A DNA stretch of 28,839 bases, taken from contig JBBHKE010000314.1 in the NCBI GenBank assembly GCA_037447655.1, positions 1 to 28,839 of the forward strand, read 5' to 3'. Under the pieces are notes generated by a model. That model was not told the DNA's origin. It made no database searches and saw nothing but the letters and a program-made list of their open reading frames with translations. This stretch comes from Zygnema cylindricum (taxonomy: Eukaryota > Streptophyta > Zygnematophyceae > Zygnematales > Zygnemataceae). Positions 1-8,000 of the stretch are shown piece after piece. The translations under genes and the position numbers were made by a program. Numbering within the stretch: the first letter of the stretch is position 1; every line of letters starts with the position of its first letter.

Positions 1-293
1 AAAGATTTAAAGGCTAAGGCTACCGGTTTCGGCTGTTTGCCGTCCAGTAGGTACCAGAATCAAATCCTGTGGCCGGCACATACCTTTTAGTAAATAAACC
101 CCTAACTAATATATATTTCCAGCAAACCTCTGGATAGCCTAGGTAGCCATGGCTCTAGCTCCCTCTCCAATTTCTCAATGACTGCGACAAGTTTGAGAGT
201 TAGACAGAGAAGTTAGAGGTAGACTACCTCGGCTTTTTTCTATATTTCTATTTAGACCTAGAAAGTACTTTAAATGGACCATTAAATTCTACA
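1..293 (-). mobile_element. LTR A: start portion of a minus-strand copia LTR, cut by the window edge
   Basis: Read on the minus strand, this begins TGTAGAATTTAATGG at 293 and continues with the CTAGGTCTAAA block shared by the other LTRs here, then a pyrimidine-rich stretch and an ACTTGT-type block. It closely resembles the start of the LTR at 25576-26622. A degenerate tRNA-like cassette lies at about 10-80 on the plus strand, followed by TTTT at 85-88. The base pairs to its right (TACGA, 294-298) are a candidate TSD, but the other end lies outside the window. There is no polypurine tract at its right side, so it is a 5' LTR or solo LTR that landed in LTR B, not a 3' LTR. Confidence 0.75.
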
Positions 294-867
294 TACGATA
301 TGGTCTACAAGGTGACATTTGCCAAATCAGGAGCCATGGTTCCTCCTCCCATCTTCTCCGATATCAAATAATGTGGCGCCACGTGGCACCACGTGAGGCT
401 ATCCCCAAAGGCCGCCGAAAGATTATTGTGGGTGGCGGCTGTTATGGTGGTCGTCCGATCAGTTGTATTTATACGGCTTCGATTCGCTTTCATACATGAA
501 TTGATTAATGCGCGTTTTCGTTAGTCTGCTGCAAATTAGTCCTTTAGATCAATACATAAATATCCGTCAAACATATCATGTGTATCGTTTCCTTGGTGCC
601 TTAATGGATAAGGCGTAGGTCTACATAGAATTTTGCAGACCCTGGTTCAAATTCCGGCCAGATGCACTATTTTACTAAAACTAGTAAAATACCTTCTAAT
701 TCATTCTGCCTCCTTCTAAATGACGCAACAGCCATGACCTGCCTTTGGTCCTCCTTTTCTCTCTCTTTACATTCTAACTAAAATATAGAAGTGAACTATT
801 AATTATCTTTTTCCAACACTCTATTTATTTTTCCAATACAGACCTAGAAAATACATAAATTTCAACA
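294..867 (-). mobile_element. LTR B: degenerate minus-strand copia LTR remnant, possibly two pieces
   Basis: The minus strand starts TGTTGAAATTTATGTATTTTCTAGGTCT at 867, the typical LTR start of this superfamily. A second LTR-like start, TGTTGGAAAAAGATAATTAA, lies at 818 behind a purine stretch resembling a polypurine tract. Either 819-867 is the beginning of one LTR cut by a second, or it is the tail of an element joined to its 3' LTR after an internal deletion. The left part contains the CACGTG-rich U3 block (about 370-395) also seen in other LTRs. It stops at 294, where LTR A intrudes. It lies against a gag fragment on the right. Confidence 0.6.
591..668 (+). other. tRNA-Arg-like cassette in LTR B
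   Basis: The segment has a D-arm-like GCC-TTAATGGATAA-GGC, very close to plant tRNA-Arg, an A-box-like TGCCTTAATGGA, a GGTCT/AGACC anticodon-like stem with an overlong 14-nt interval, and a T-arm-like CTGGTTCAAATTCCGG. The acceptor stem is not convincing, so this is not a canonical tRNA gene. It is antisense to the LTR that carries it. The inverted repeat ATTTTACTA/TAGTAAAAT follows at 669-690 and contains a TTTT run. Confidence 0.6.
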
Positions 868-1190
868 GTATGAGATGCTTTGCGATAATGTTTTTGTATT
901 CCCATATTTTTTTGTCATTTTCTTCAGTTATAATTCCTACAAGTGGAACCATAGTCAAGAGCTTAGCTCCCCTCACCATCGATGTTCCTTTTCCCTTCTC
1001 CCATTTTATCCTTTCCATGGCAATGATTTTCCCTTCACCTTCATTTGCATCTGAACTCCGGTTGATTTTCTCGGCAGCCCCAGATGATTCTCCTTAGTGA
1101 GTTCCTCCAAAGCCGGTGGAGGACACCTCACTTGTCCCGAAACAACTCCCCATAAGTGATTCTCGAAAAGCAATCCCTCCATCATAAATC
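868..1190 (-). pseudogene. Element 0 gag remnant (middle part)
   Basis: The minus-strand translation matches the copia Gag of Elements 1-3: an LWGVVSGQVRCPPP stretch corresponds to their SWGIVSGQVKRPPS, and KIWEYKNIIAKHLIL corresponds to QMWEDVNMAAKNFILRHL. One 65-codon open segment lies at 821-1018; upstream the frame is shifted. The 5' part of this gag continues at 21050-21133, in frame across the Element 1 insertion. The 3' part is lost where LTR B begins at 867. The protein would be the capsid-like Gag that packages element RNA. It is broken and no product is expected. Confidence 0.75.
1186..1190. repeat. TSD AAATC, left copy (Element 1)
   Basis: AAATC directly precedes the 5' LTR and is repeated directly after the 3' LTR at 21050-21054. 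Collapsing the two copies gives a continuous Gag frame of Element 0 on the minus strand. Confidence 0.92.
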
Positions 1191-2196
1191 TGTTGAATTT
1201 TTTAGTTTTATATGGTATTTTCTAGGTCTAAATTTAGTACAAATAGAAAAAGGAAATAATGCGGACAGCCTGTCTCCACCTCCTCTCTCTACCCACCATA
1301 CTTGTTGTAGTCACTGAGGGATAGAGAGGGTGGCTGAGCCATGGCTGTCCTAGCTTAAGCAAGCAGGGCTAAAGAGTGACTTATGTCACTTTTAAGAAAA
1401 GGTTGAGTCCGGCAGGACACGAACCTTCGACCGACAAAGCATAGCGTAGCCGTTAGCTCTAGCCAGTCTATCGTAGAAGTACGTTAGGATACATTAGGTT
1501 TGATATATATTTAAACAGTGTTACGTTCATGAATTCGATCAACGGAATGGCGAACGAAGGAACATATAACCAAGTATTATATATAGCGAACATTATCTCG
1601 CACAAAAACAAATGAATCAGACATTTGTTTTGACAGCGGACATTTAATGTCGGATTTAATCTGACGGTGTATATGACTGCCGAGATCGCGGAATGCTCAC
1701 TTTGGCGTTTATGGACGTGGCATGACGTGGGGCCACGCAGAGAGATGACATTTGGTCGCAAGAATTCCGGCGAACATAAAGACAAGTTAAAAATGGACAC
1801 GCGTCCGCTTAATGGTTTTGTCGTATATAGGCCATAGAGAAAGTACATCGGCCATAGTACTTTTCTGTACCCTACAGTGATCTGATTGGTTTGTACTTCA
1901 ATAGATAGGGGTTGTGAGAGGGATTTAAGACTTAGAGAATTTCGTAGATAGGTACCTCTCTCCCTTTCAGAGTGTATAAACTTGGCATTTTTGCCAGCTC
2001 ATAACTAATCGGTTGGTAGGCCGTTTTAAGTGATTCTTTTTGCTACAAACTCAAGGGAGTCTAGGCTGCATAGGGGTGCAGTCAAACTCTCATTTTACCT
2101 TCCTGGACAGCAGTGGTTGTGGCTTGAAGTGGGTTAGTTAAATACTATCTAGAGGCTTCATTTATTCTGTGGTCCAATGGAGGACACAGAATTGCA
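1191..2196 (+). repeat. 5' LTR of Element 1
   Basis: This 1006-bp LTR begins TGTTGAATTTTTTAG and ends CAGAATTGCA. U3 holds a pyrimidine-rich block, a tRNA-like cassette (1401-1484, antisense), a recurrent antisense reading frame (1468-1848, minus) and CACG-rich boxes near 1715-1735. A TATA box (TATAAA, 1975-1980) should set the start of R about 30 bp downstream. Hairpins follow at 2047-2062 and 2066-2081. The gag ATG (2177-2179) lies inside the LTR, 18 bp before its end. It is clearly similar to the 3' LTR over its length. Confidence 0.92.
1401..1484 (-). other. tRNA-like cassette (type I), 5' LTR of Element 1
   Basis: On the minus strand the segment reads through a D-arm-like CTGGCTAGAGCTAACGGCTA, then a T-arm-like GGTTCGTGTCCTGCCGGACTCAACC. 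The B box has one difference from GGTTCGANTCC. The end resembles the acceptor end of a tRNA without an encoded CCA. A TTTT run follows on the minus strand. The cassette is antisense to Element 1 transcription. Confidence 0.6.
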
Positions 2197-2211
2197 CGTT
2201 ATGGGCCCACC
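2197..2211 (+). other. Primer-binding site for an initiator tRNA-Met half-molecule (Element 1)
   Basis: CGTTATGGGCCCACC follows the LTR directly. It is complementary, with one mismatch at its first base, to the anticodon arm of plant initiator tRNA-Met (GGUGGGCCCAUAACC). The usual 3'-end PBS (TGGTATCAGAGC) is absent. Elements 0, 2 and 3 have the perfect 15-nt match at the same place. Confidence 0.75.
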
Positions 2212-3667
2212 CTCTAGGGTGCCCGCCTTTTATGGATTAGGGTTCATCTATTGGGAAGCGATGAAAAAGGAAGCTTTGTACAAAAACGATACTGGTGTAT
2301 CTTTAGTGGACAAGTGAAACATCCACCTTGAAGAACTCCATCATGATTTGGAGGAGTAAGGTTTCCGGTAGCAACACTTGCCTTAGCGGAGGAGGCAGAT
2401 GATGAGGACAGCAGTGTGTCCGAAAAGGGGAAAGGGAAGGAGACACCCCTCACTCTTATTGCCACAATCCTTGGAGCGGCAACCGTGAAGACAGCGGAGA
2501 ACGATACTCAAATGTGGGAGGATGTAAACATGGCTGCCAATAACTTCATTCTGAGGCACCTCACTCAAGCTTTGGCTACTTCTCATCTTCACATTTACAA
2601 GGCCGAGGAGTTGTGGGTGAGTTTGGGGGAGATTTATAGAGGTGGAACTATTCACGAGCTCCAGTTGGATGAGCAAAAGCTAGTGAGTTACACTTACAAA
2701 GGAGGAAAGATGCTAGATTACTGAAATGATCTTTCTTGTTTGTATATGGAGATGGAAAGTGTCGGGTGGAGAGGTACAATGAAAATGAAAGTTAACACCC
2801 TTATCATGAAGTTACCAGATGAGTACGAGAACATAGTGTACCGAGTACAGGAAATGGCAGATAGTTCATGGAAATGGAATACAGTGGTCAGGATGATACT
2901 TGTGCAAGAAACACAATGGAGATTAGGAGAGGAGGAAAGAGCATTCAAGCTCTAGCAGCAGGAGGGGACCGATGGGGGAAGGATCCGAAGAAACCGTACA
3001 AAGGGGAAAGAGATCATTCTAGAGGACCGAGGCCCCCAAAGGGTCTTTGTCATTTTTGCAAAAAGCCGAGAAACTTCATCGCTGATTTTTTCAAGTTCTC
3101 GTAGCTGAGGCTCCAAAAGAACCGTGGAGGGGGTTCTTCTGGAGGGAAAAAAAAAGCACTTCTGGTTACAAAAGTGACAATAGGAACAAAGGATGAGTCT
3201 TCTGAGAAGGATGGGGAGCTTTTTCTTGACAAGAATCTGTAGGAGAAGGAGATCCCTCGAAGACAAAAGTGTGCCTTAGGAGCAATTCGGGAAGCTCCAC
3301 AGGAAGGATGGATCATCGACTAAGGTGCATCCATGCATATGTGTCGTGATAAGGAACTCTTCACTAAGCTAAGAAAGATCCCTACTCTAGAGATAGAGTA
3401 TAGGGTTGGGAGAGTGCTTACTACAAATTTATTGGGATCACTAGATCTGAAAGTCTTAGTGGAGGGTAAGACTTCTATACTTACATTCTCAAATGTACTC
3501 TACATTCCTCAGCTGAGGTAAAAATCTTGTCCCTACGTCTGTGTTAGATAATAGAGAGTTTGATACCTTCACTAGAAAGGGAGTCTTTACAGCTAAGTAT
3601 GGGGATGAAGTTTACTTCGCGGAAGATAAGGGTAGCCAAGGAATGTTTAGGCTTAATGTGAGTAATG

Positions 3668-3672
3668 AAAAG
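3668..3672. repeat. TSD AAAAG, left copy (Element 2)
   Basis: AAAAG stands at the left edge of Element 2 and is repeated at 17192-17196. Collapsing it gives the uninterrupted sequence found at 8055-8075 of Element 3. Confidence 0.92.
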
Positions 3673-4388
3673 TGCAATTCTGTGTCCTCCTTGGATCACA
3701 GAATACAAGAAGCCTCTAGATAATATTTAACTAACCCACTTTAAGCCACAACCACTGCTGCCCAAGAAGGCAAACTGAAAATTTGACTGCACCTCTGTGT
3801 AGCCTGAACTCCCCTGAGTCCGTAGCAAAAAAAATCACTGAAAACGGCCAACCAGCCGATTAGTTATGAGCCGGCAAAAATGCCAATTTATACAAGGCTC
3901 TCTTAGAGAGAGAGGTGTCTATCTACCAAAATTTCCTTAGTCCTAAATCTCTCTCACAGCCCCTATCTACTAAAGTACGAACTAATCATATTACTGTAAA
4001 GTACAGAAAGGTACTACGGTCGATGTCCTTTTTGTACGGCCGGTGTACGACAAGGCTACTGAGTGGACGCGTGTCATTTTTCCACTCGTTCGTATATTCT
4101 CCAGAATTCTCGCGACCGAATGTCATCTTTCCACGCGGCGCCACGTCATGCCACGTCCATAAAATCCAAAGTGACCATTCCGCGATCTCGGCGATGACGT
4201 GCGCCGTCGGATTAAATCCGACATTAAATGTCGACCGTTTAAAACAAATGTCCGTTTCATTTGTTTCGTGCGAAATGACGTTCGCACTAAACCTTAACAA
4301 GTTCTATGTTCGTTTCGTCCATATTTCAATTAAATCATTTTAGTGTAATACAATAGTTTAAATATAAATGAAACCCTATATCATGTAA

Positions 4389-4471
4389 CGGACTTCTACG
4401 AAAGACTGGTTAGAGCTAACGGCTACGCCGCGCTCTACCGGTCGGGGGTTCGAGTCCTGCCGGACTCAACC
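4389..4471 (+). other. tRNA-like cassette (type I), 3' LTR of Element 2
   Basis: TACGAAAGACTGGTTAGAGC resembles a tRNA D arm with an A-box-like core. GGTTCGAGTCC (4447-4457) is a perfect B box, and CCTGCCGGACTCAACC looks like a T arm plus acceptor 3' strand. TTTT follows at 4472-4475. The spacing between boxes fits an internal RNA polymerase III promoter. The 5' acceptor strand does not pair well, so it is a tRNA relic or mimic. It is antisense to Element 2. Confidence 0.65.
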
Positions 4472-4480
4472 TTTTGTTGA

Positions 4481-4498
4481 GAGTGACTTAAGTCACTC
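4481..4498. repeat. Perfect 18-bp palindrome in U3
   Basis: GAGTGACTTAAGTCACTC is a perfect palindrome just beyond the T-run of the tRNA-like cassette. The same palindrome occurs at 16206-16223. Slightly altered forms lie beside the cassettes in Element 1 and in the 3' LTR of Element 3. It may be a dimeric transcription-factor site with TGAC/GTCA half-sites, or part of a hairpin. Confidence 0.7.
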
Positions 4499-4676
4499 TT
4501 TAGTCCTTCCTATTGAGCTGAGGCAGCCATGGCTCCATCGCTCTCTCTCTTCTTCAGTGACACAACAAGTATGGGGAAAAGAGAGAAAAGATGGAGGCAG
4601 GCTGCCATCATTTTCTATATATGTTTCCTCTAATTTATTTTAGACCTAAAAAATACAAAAACTACTTATTTCAACA

Positions 4677-4693
4677 CTCCCCTTATTTTTTAG
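4677..4693 (-). other. Polypurine tract of Element 2
   Basis: On the minus strand the sequence directly before the LTR start is purine-rich, AAAAATAAGGGGAG. This is the expected primer for plus-strand DNA synthesis. Element 3 (AAAATAAAGGGAG) and Element 1 have the same motif at this position. Confidence 0.75.
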
Positions 4694-5548
4694 TCTATTT
4701 TTAATTTTTCTTTTAATCCACTTTTTTCCCTACAGTATTTTAACTTTGGTGAGGGCACAGGTTTGGTCATCATGTCCGCTACCATTTCCTCATCAGATCT
4801 ATATACAAGATTCACTATTTTATTCTCAACTTTTTCTCTTACAAAACTTAATCTTATGTCCATATGTTTAGCCTTAAAATGATGTTTTGGATTGGCTGCA
4901 ATTGCTATGGCCGCTTGATTATCACAAAACACTTCATGCACTCCCTCCTTCATATACCCCAGTTCTTGCAGCAAGGACTTGACCCACATCAACTCTTTCA
5001 CAGCAGAACAAGAGGCCATGTACTCAGCCTCCATGGTGGACTGTGCAACCACCTTTTGTTGCTTACTGCTCCAACAGCATGCACCTTCCCCAACATACAA
5101 CACATACCCAGAAGTGCATCGTCTCATAGGTGCGTCCCCATAACTGGCATCACTCCAAGTAGTGATGTCAGTGTGCTCCCCTCCCAAATGCAACCATAAC
5201 TCTCTGGTTCCAACCAGATATCTCATGACTCTCTTGGCTGCCTCCCAATCCCTCTTCCTAGGATCATTCAGACTCCTACTGAGTACTCCAACTGCTGCCG
5301 CTATGTCCGGCCTGGTACAATTCATAAAATAGATTAAACTTCCTACGACCTGTCTATAAGGGATAGTCTTCATAAACTCTCTCTCTTCAATACTCATTTG
5401 ATCATCTAAGATAATTACTCCTCCTTCTACACTCCCATCACTTACTTTTTTCAAGTCCATGGGAGTGGTACAACTGTTAGCATTTTCCATCTGGAATTTC
5501 TCAAGCATATTACCTATTGTTTCTTTCTGAGTAAGTCTGATAATCTTC
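4690..5548 (-). pseudogene. Element 2 RT C-terminus and RNase H (separated from its upstream part)
   Basis: This minus-strand segment is open from the Element 3 insertion at 5548 to TAA at 4690. It encodes the C-terminal RT region (IIRLTQKETIGNMLEKF, then a GSLIYFMNCTRPDIAAAVG stretch). The copia RNase H domain follows with its acidic residues in place: WSDASYGD, STMEAEYMAS, VFCDNQAAIA and KHMDIR. It ends MMTKPVPSPKLKY, typical of the copia C-terminus. RNase H removes template RNA during reverse transcription. The missing upstream RT resumes at 11959. In the present DNA the frame extends upstream into the antisense strand of the Element 3 LTR (to 5700), giving an accidental 336-codon chimeric ORF. 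Confidence 0.88.
5544..5548. repeat. TSD TCTTC, left copy (Element 3)
   Basis: TCTTC precedes the 5' LTR and is repeated at 11959-11963. Collapsing it gives ATAATCTTCTTCCCCC, the complement of the sequence seen in Element 3's own RT near 10025-10042. Confidence 0.9.
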
Positions 5549-6586
5549 TGTTGAAATAAGTAGTTTTTTGTATTTTCTAGTTTAAAATAAATTAGCCGGA
5601 AACATATATAAGAAATGATGGCAGCCTGCCTCCATCTCTTCTCTCTCTCCTCCTCCATACTTGTTGTAGTCACGAAGGTTAGAGAGAGAGGTTGATCCAT
5701 GGATGCCTAAGTTCAACAGACAGCTATTTTTAGTAGGTTACTAAAAATATACTTGACGGACCAGAGATTTGATCTCGGTACCTACGGTTCGTCAAGTTGA
5801 CCGGTAGCGGTCAGCTTTATCCTAGTAGACTAGGACCAATACTAAGTGTTATGGTATATGATAAATATATATATAGTTCGAGTGGATAAAATTCATTTAA
5901 CTAGAACTGTATACGGCGTACATAGATTCAGTTTTATAAAGTACGTCGTACGATGCTAATTCAAAACGGATACCACGCATTTTAGTTCGACATCGAAACA
6001 AATGCCGCGCAAGTATTTATTACGGCTAAGATTGCGTTTCGCATAAAATCCAACGGCGCACATCATCGCCGAAATCCCGGAGTGGTCACTTTGGCATTTT
6101 GCTACGTGGCATGACCTGGAGCCACGTGGAGAGATGACATTCGGTCATAGGAATTCCGAGGAACGTACGGACGAGTGAAAAGCGGACACGCGTCCGCTTA
6201 ATAGCCTTGTCGTACATAGGCCGTACAAAAGGTACATCGACAGTAGTACTTTTAGTGTACGATACAGTAATCTGATTGGTCCATACTTCAATAGATAGAA
6301 GTTATTAGAGAGAATCGGGACTTATAAAATTTTGGTAGGTAGTCACCTCTCCCTTTGAGAGTTTGTACAAATAGGCATTTTTACTGCCTCATAACTTATC
6401 GCCTAGTTGGCCGTTTTCAGTGATTCTTTTTGCTACGGACTCAGGGGAGTCCACGTTCCACACGGGTGCAGTCAAATTGTCAGTTTGCCTTCTTGGGCAG
6501 AAGTGGTCGTGGCTTAAAGTGGGTTAGATAAATACTATCTAGAGGCTTCCTGAATTCTATAGTCCAATGGAGGACACAGAATTGCA
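5549..6586 (+). repeat. 5' LTR of Element 3 (mosaic)
   Basis: This is a 1038-bp LTR. Its first 150 bp match the Element 2 LTR start, including the TTTAAAATAAATTAG variant, better than they match its own partner LTR. U3 then carries the type II cassette shared with LTR A and Element 5 (5725-5840) instead of the type I cassette of the 3' LTR. The TATA region is degenerate (TACAAATA, about 6366). The first hairpin, GGACTCAGGGGAGTCC, is at 6436-6451; the second is damaged. The gag ATG is at 6567. Confidence 0.88.
5725..5840 (-). other. tRNA-like cassette (type II) with terminator-like hairpin, 5' LTR of Element 3
   Basis: A 12-bp near-perfect stem joins ACTTGACGGACC (5751-5762) to GGTTCGTCAAGT. 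It encloses a small GAGAT-TTG-ATCTC hairpin and resembles a tRNA acceptor/T-arm fold. Towards its minus-strand 3' side lies the perfect 11-bp inverted repeat TATTTTTAGTA/TACTAAAAATA (5725-5735 and 5739-5749) with a T-run. The same ACTTGACG/CGTCAAGT pair is found in Element 5 (26374-26381, 26413-26420). The tRNA likeness is weaker than in type I. Confidence 0.5.
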
Positions 6587-7660
6587 GGTTATGGGCCCAC
6601 CCTCTAACGTGCCCACCTTCAATGGATCTGGGTTCATCTATTGGGAAGCCATGATGATGGGAGCTTTGTGTGAAAAACGATCCTGGGGTATCGTCAGTGG
6701 ACAAGTGAAACGTCCACCTTCGGGAACTCCACCAGGATTTGGGGGAGTAAGGTTTTCTGCAACAACCGCTGCCTCAGCGGAGGAGGAAGATGATGGGGAC
6801 AGCAGTGTGTCCGAAAAGGAGAAAGAGAAGGAGACACCCCTCACTCCTATTGCCACAGTATCGGGAGCGGCGACCGTGAAGACCGTGGAGAACGATACTC
6901 AAATGTGGGAGGATGTAAACATGGCTGCCAAGAACTTCATTCTGAGGCACCTCACTCAAGGTTTGGCCACTCCTCATCTCACATTTACAAGGCCGAGGAG
7001 TTGTGGGTGAGTTTGGTGGGGATTTATAGAGCTGGAACTATTCAGGAGCTCCGGTTGGCTGAGCAAAAACTAGTGAGTAACACTTACAAAGGAGGAAAGA
7101 TGTTAGATTACTGTAATGATCTTTCTTGTTTGTATATGGAGATGGAAAGTGTCGGGTGGACAGGCATAATGAAAATGAAAGTTAACACTCTTATCATGAA
7201 GTTACCAAATGAGTTTGAGAACATAGTATACCGAGTACAGGAGATGCCCGATAGTTCATGGAAATGGAACACAGTGGTTATGATGATACTTGTGCACGAA
7301 AACACAATGGAGATTAGGAGAGGAGGAAAGAGCATTCAAGCTCTAGCAGCACGAGGGGAGCGATGGGGGAAGGACCCGAAGAAACCTTATAGAGGGGAAA
7401 GAGATAATTCTGGGGGATCGAGCCCTCCAAAGGGTCTTTGTCATTTTTGCAAAAAGCCGGGACACTTCATCGCAGATTGTATCAAGCTGTGGGAGCTGAG
7501 GCTCCAAGAGAACCGTGGAGGGGGTTCTTTCAGAGGGAAGAAAAAAGCACCTGTGGTTACTACAGTGACAGGAGAAACTGGGGATGAGTCTTCTGAGGAG
7601 GATGGGGGGCTTCTTCTTGACAACAGTCTGGAGGAGAAGGAGATCCCTCAGAGACAGAAG
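6567..7660 (+). pseudogene. Element 3 gag
   Basis: Copia Gag, the structural protein of the virus-like particle. The frame opens at ATG 6567 inside the LTR (MEDTELQVMGPPSN) and runs to 7010. A one-base loss near 6979 shifts it relative to Element 1, and the frame resumes in the open segment ending at 7780. N-terminal FIYWEAMMMGALCEK and WEDVNMAAKNFILRHLTQ are the copia Gag (UBN2-type) region. A complete CCHC knuckle, CHFCKKPGHFIADC, lies at about 7438-7479. An acidic linker (ESSEEDGG) leads to the protease. It is the best-preserved Gag in the window, with only one apparent frameshift before the protease. Confidence 0.88.
6587..6601 (+). other. Primer-binding site for an initiator tRNA-Met half-molecule (Element 3)
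   Basis: GGTTATGGGCCCACC starts at the first base after the LTR. It is the exact complement of the plant initiator tRNA-Met anticodon arm GGUGGGCCCAUAACC. In that tRNA this ends about 39 nt from the 5' end, the primer length known for Drosophila copia. The ATG within it (6591-6593) pairs with the CAU anticodon and is in frame with gag. Confidence 0.8.
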
Positions 7661-8000
7661 TGTGCCTTTGGAGCAATTCGGGAAGCTCCACAGGAAGGAT
7701 GGATAATCGACTCAGGTGCATCCATGAATATATATCGTGATAAAGAACTTTTCACTAAGTTAAGAAAATCCCTACTGTAGAGATAGAGTATGGGGATGGG
7801 AGAATGGTTTCTACAGATCTAGTGGGCTCAGTAGATCTAAAAGTCTTAGTGGAGGGTAAGACTTCTATACTTACATTCTCAAATGTACTCTACATTCCTC
7901 AGCTGAGTAAAAATCTTGTCTCTACGTTTGTGTTAGATGACAAATAGTTTGATACCTTCACTAGAAAGGGAGTCTTTACAGCTAAGTATGGGGATGAAGT
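7661..8000 (+). pseudogene. Element 3 protease
   Basis: This is the aspartic protease that would cleave the copia polyprotein. The active-site motif WIIDSGASMN is intact at about 7702-7731. A one-base deletion near 7768 (AAGAAAATCCC against AGAAAGATCCC in Element 1) shifts the frame and stops it at 7780. The homologous sequence continues in another frame with the KVLVEGKTSILTF block. A GAG-to-TAG stop follows near 7945. It is fused downstream of gag without a stop between them, as expected for copia. Confidence 0.82.

Larger units (their letters stand above)
2177..3672 (+). pseudogene. Element 1 gag and protease remnant
   Basis: Gag starts at ATG 2177 in the LTR, or alternatively at the ATG inside the PBS (2201), and is frameshifted by about 2280. 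Open pieces at 2416-2724, 2740-2955 and 2868-3104 carry the UBN2-type Gag region (QMWEDVNMAANNFILRHLTQ) and a damaged zinc knuckle (CHFCKKPRNFIADFF), in which the His and last Cys of CX2CX4HX4C are replaced. A TGT-to-TGA stop occurs at about 2721-2723. The protease motif WIIDSGAS is broken by a stop at Ser (about 3319-3322). The following region (3333-3723) keeps protease and N-terminal pre-integrase similarity until Element 2 interrupts it after 3672. Confidence 0.85.
3673..4676 (-). repeat. 3' LTR of Element 2
   Basis: This 1004-bp LTR, read on the minus strand, starts TGTTGAAATAAGTAG and ends ACAGAATTGCA. The TATA box is TATAAA (minus) at 3887-3892. The hairpin pair in the R/U5 part lies at about 3787-3825. 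U3 carries the tRNA-like cassette at 4389-4471 and the 18-bp palindrome at 4481-4498. A plus-strand (antisense) open frame spans 3915-4343. It matches the 5' LTR at 15427-17191 closely once the solo LTR is removed. Confidence 0.92.

Noticed and set aside
1-293. 3' LTR partner of Element 5
   Set aside because: The sequences are similar, but a 3' LTR on the minus strand should be followed at right by a polypurine tract, and there is none at 294.
870-1097. 75-codon plus-strand ORF
   Set aside because: It is the antisense shadow of the Element 0 gag remnant.
2197-2211. Conventional PBS complementary to the tRNA 3' end
   Set aside because: No TGG-starting match to a tRNA 3' terminus follows any LTR here. 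The match is to the anticodon arm of initiator tRNA-Met instead.
3915-4343. Independent 142-codon gene on the plus strand
   Set aside because: It lies wholly inside an LTR, antisense, and its homologues are the other LTR copies. It is kept as a finding about a recurrent frame, not as a CDS.
4389-4471. A functional canonical tRNA gene
   Set aside because: The B box is perfect and the 3' end looks tRNA-like, but the 5' acceptor strand does not pair and the anticodon arm is not well formed. I describe it as tRNA-like only.
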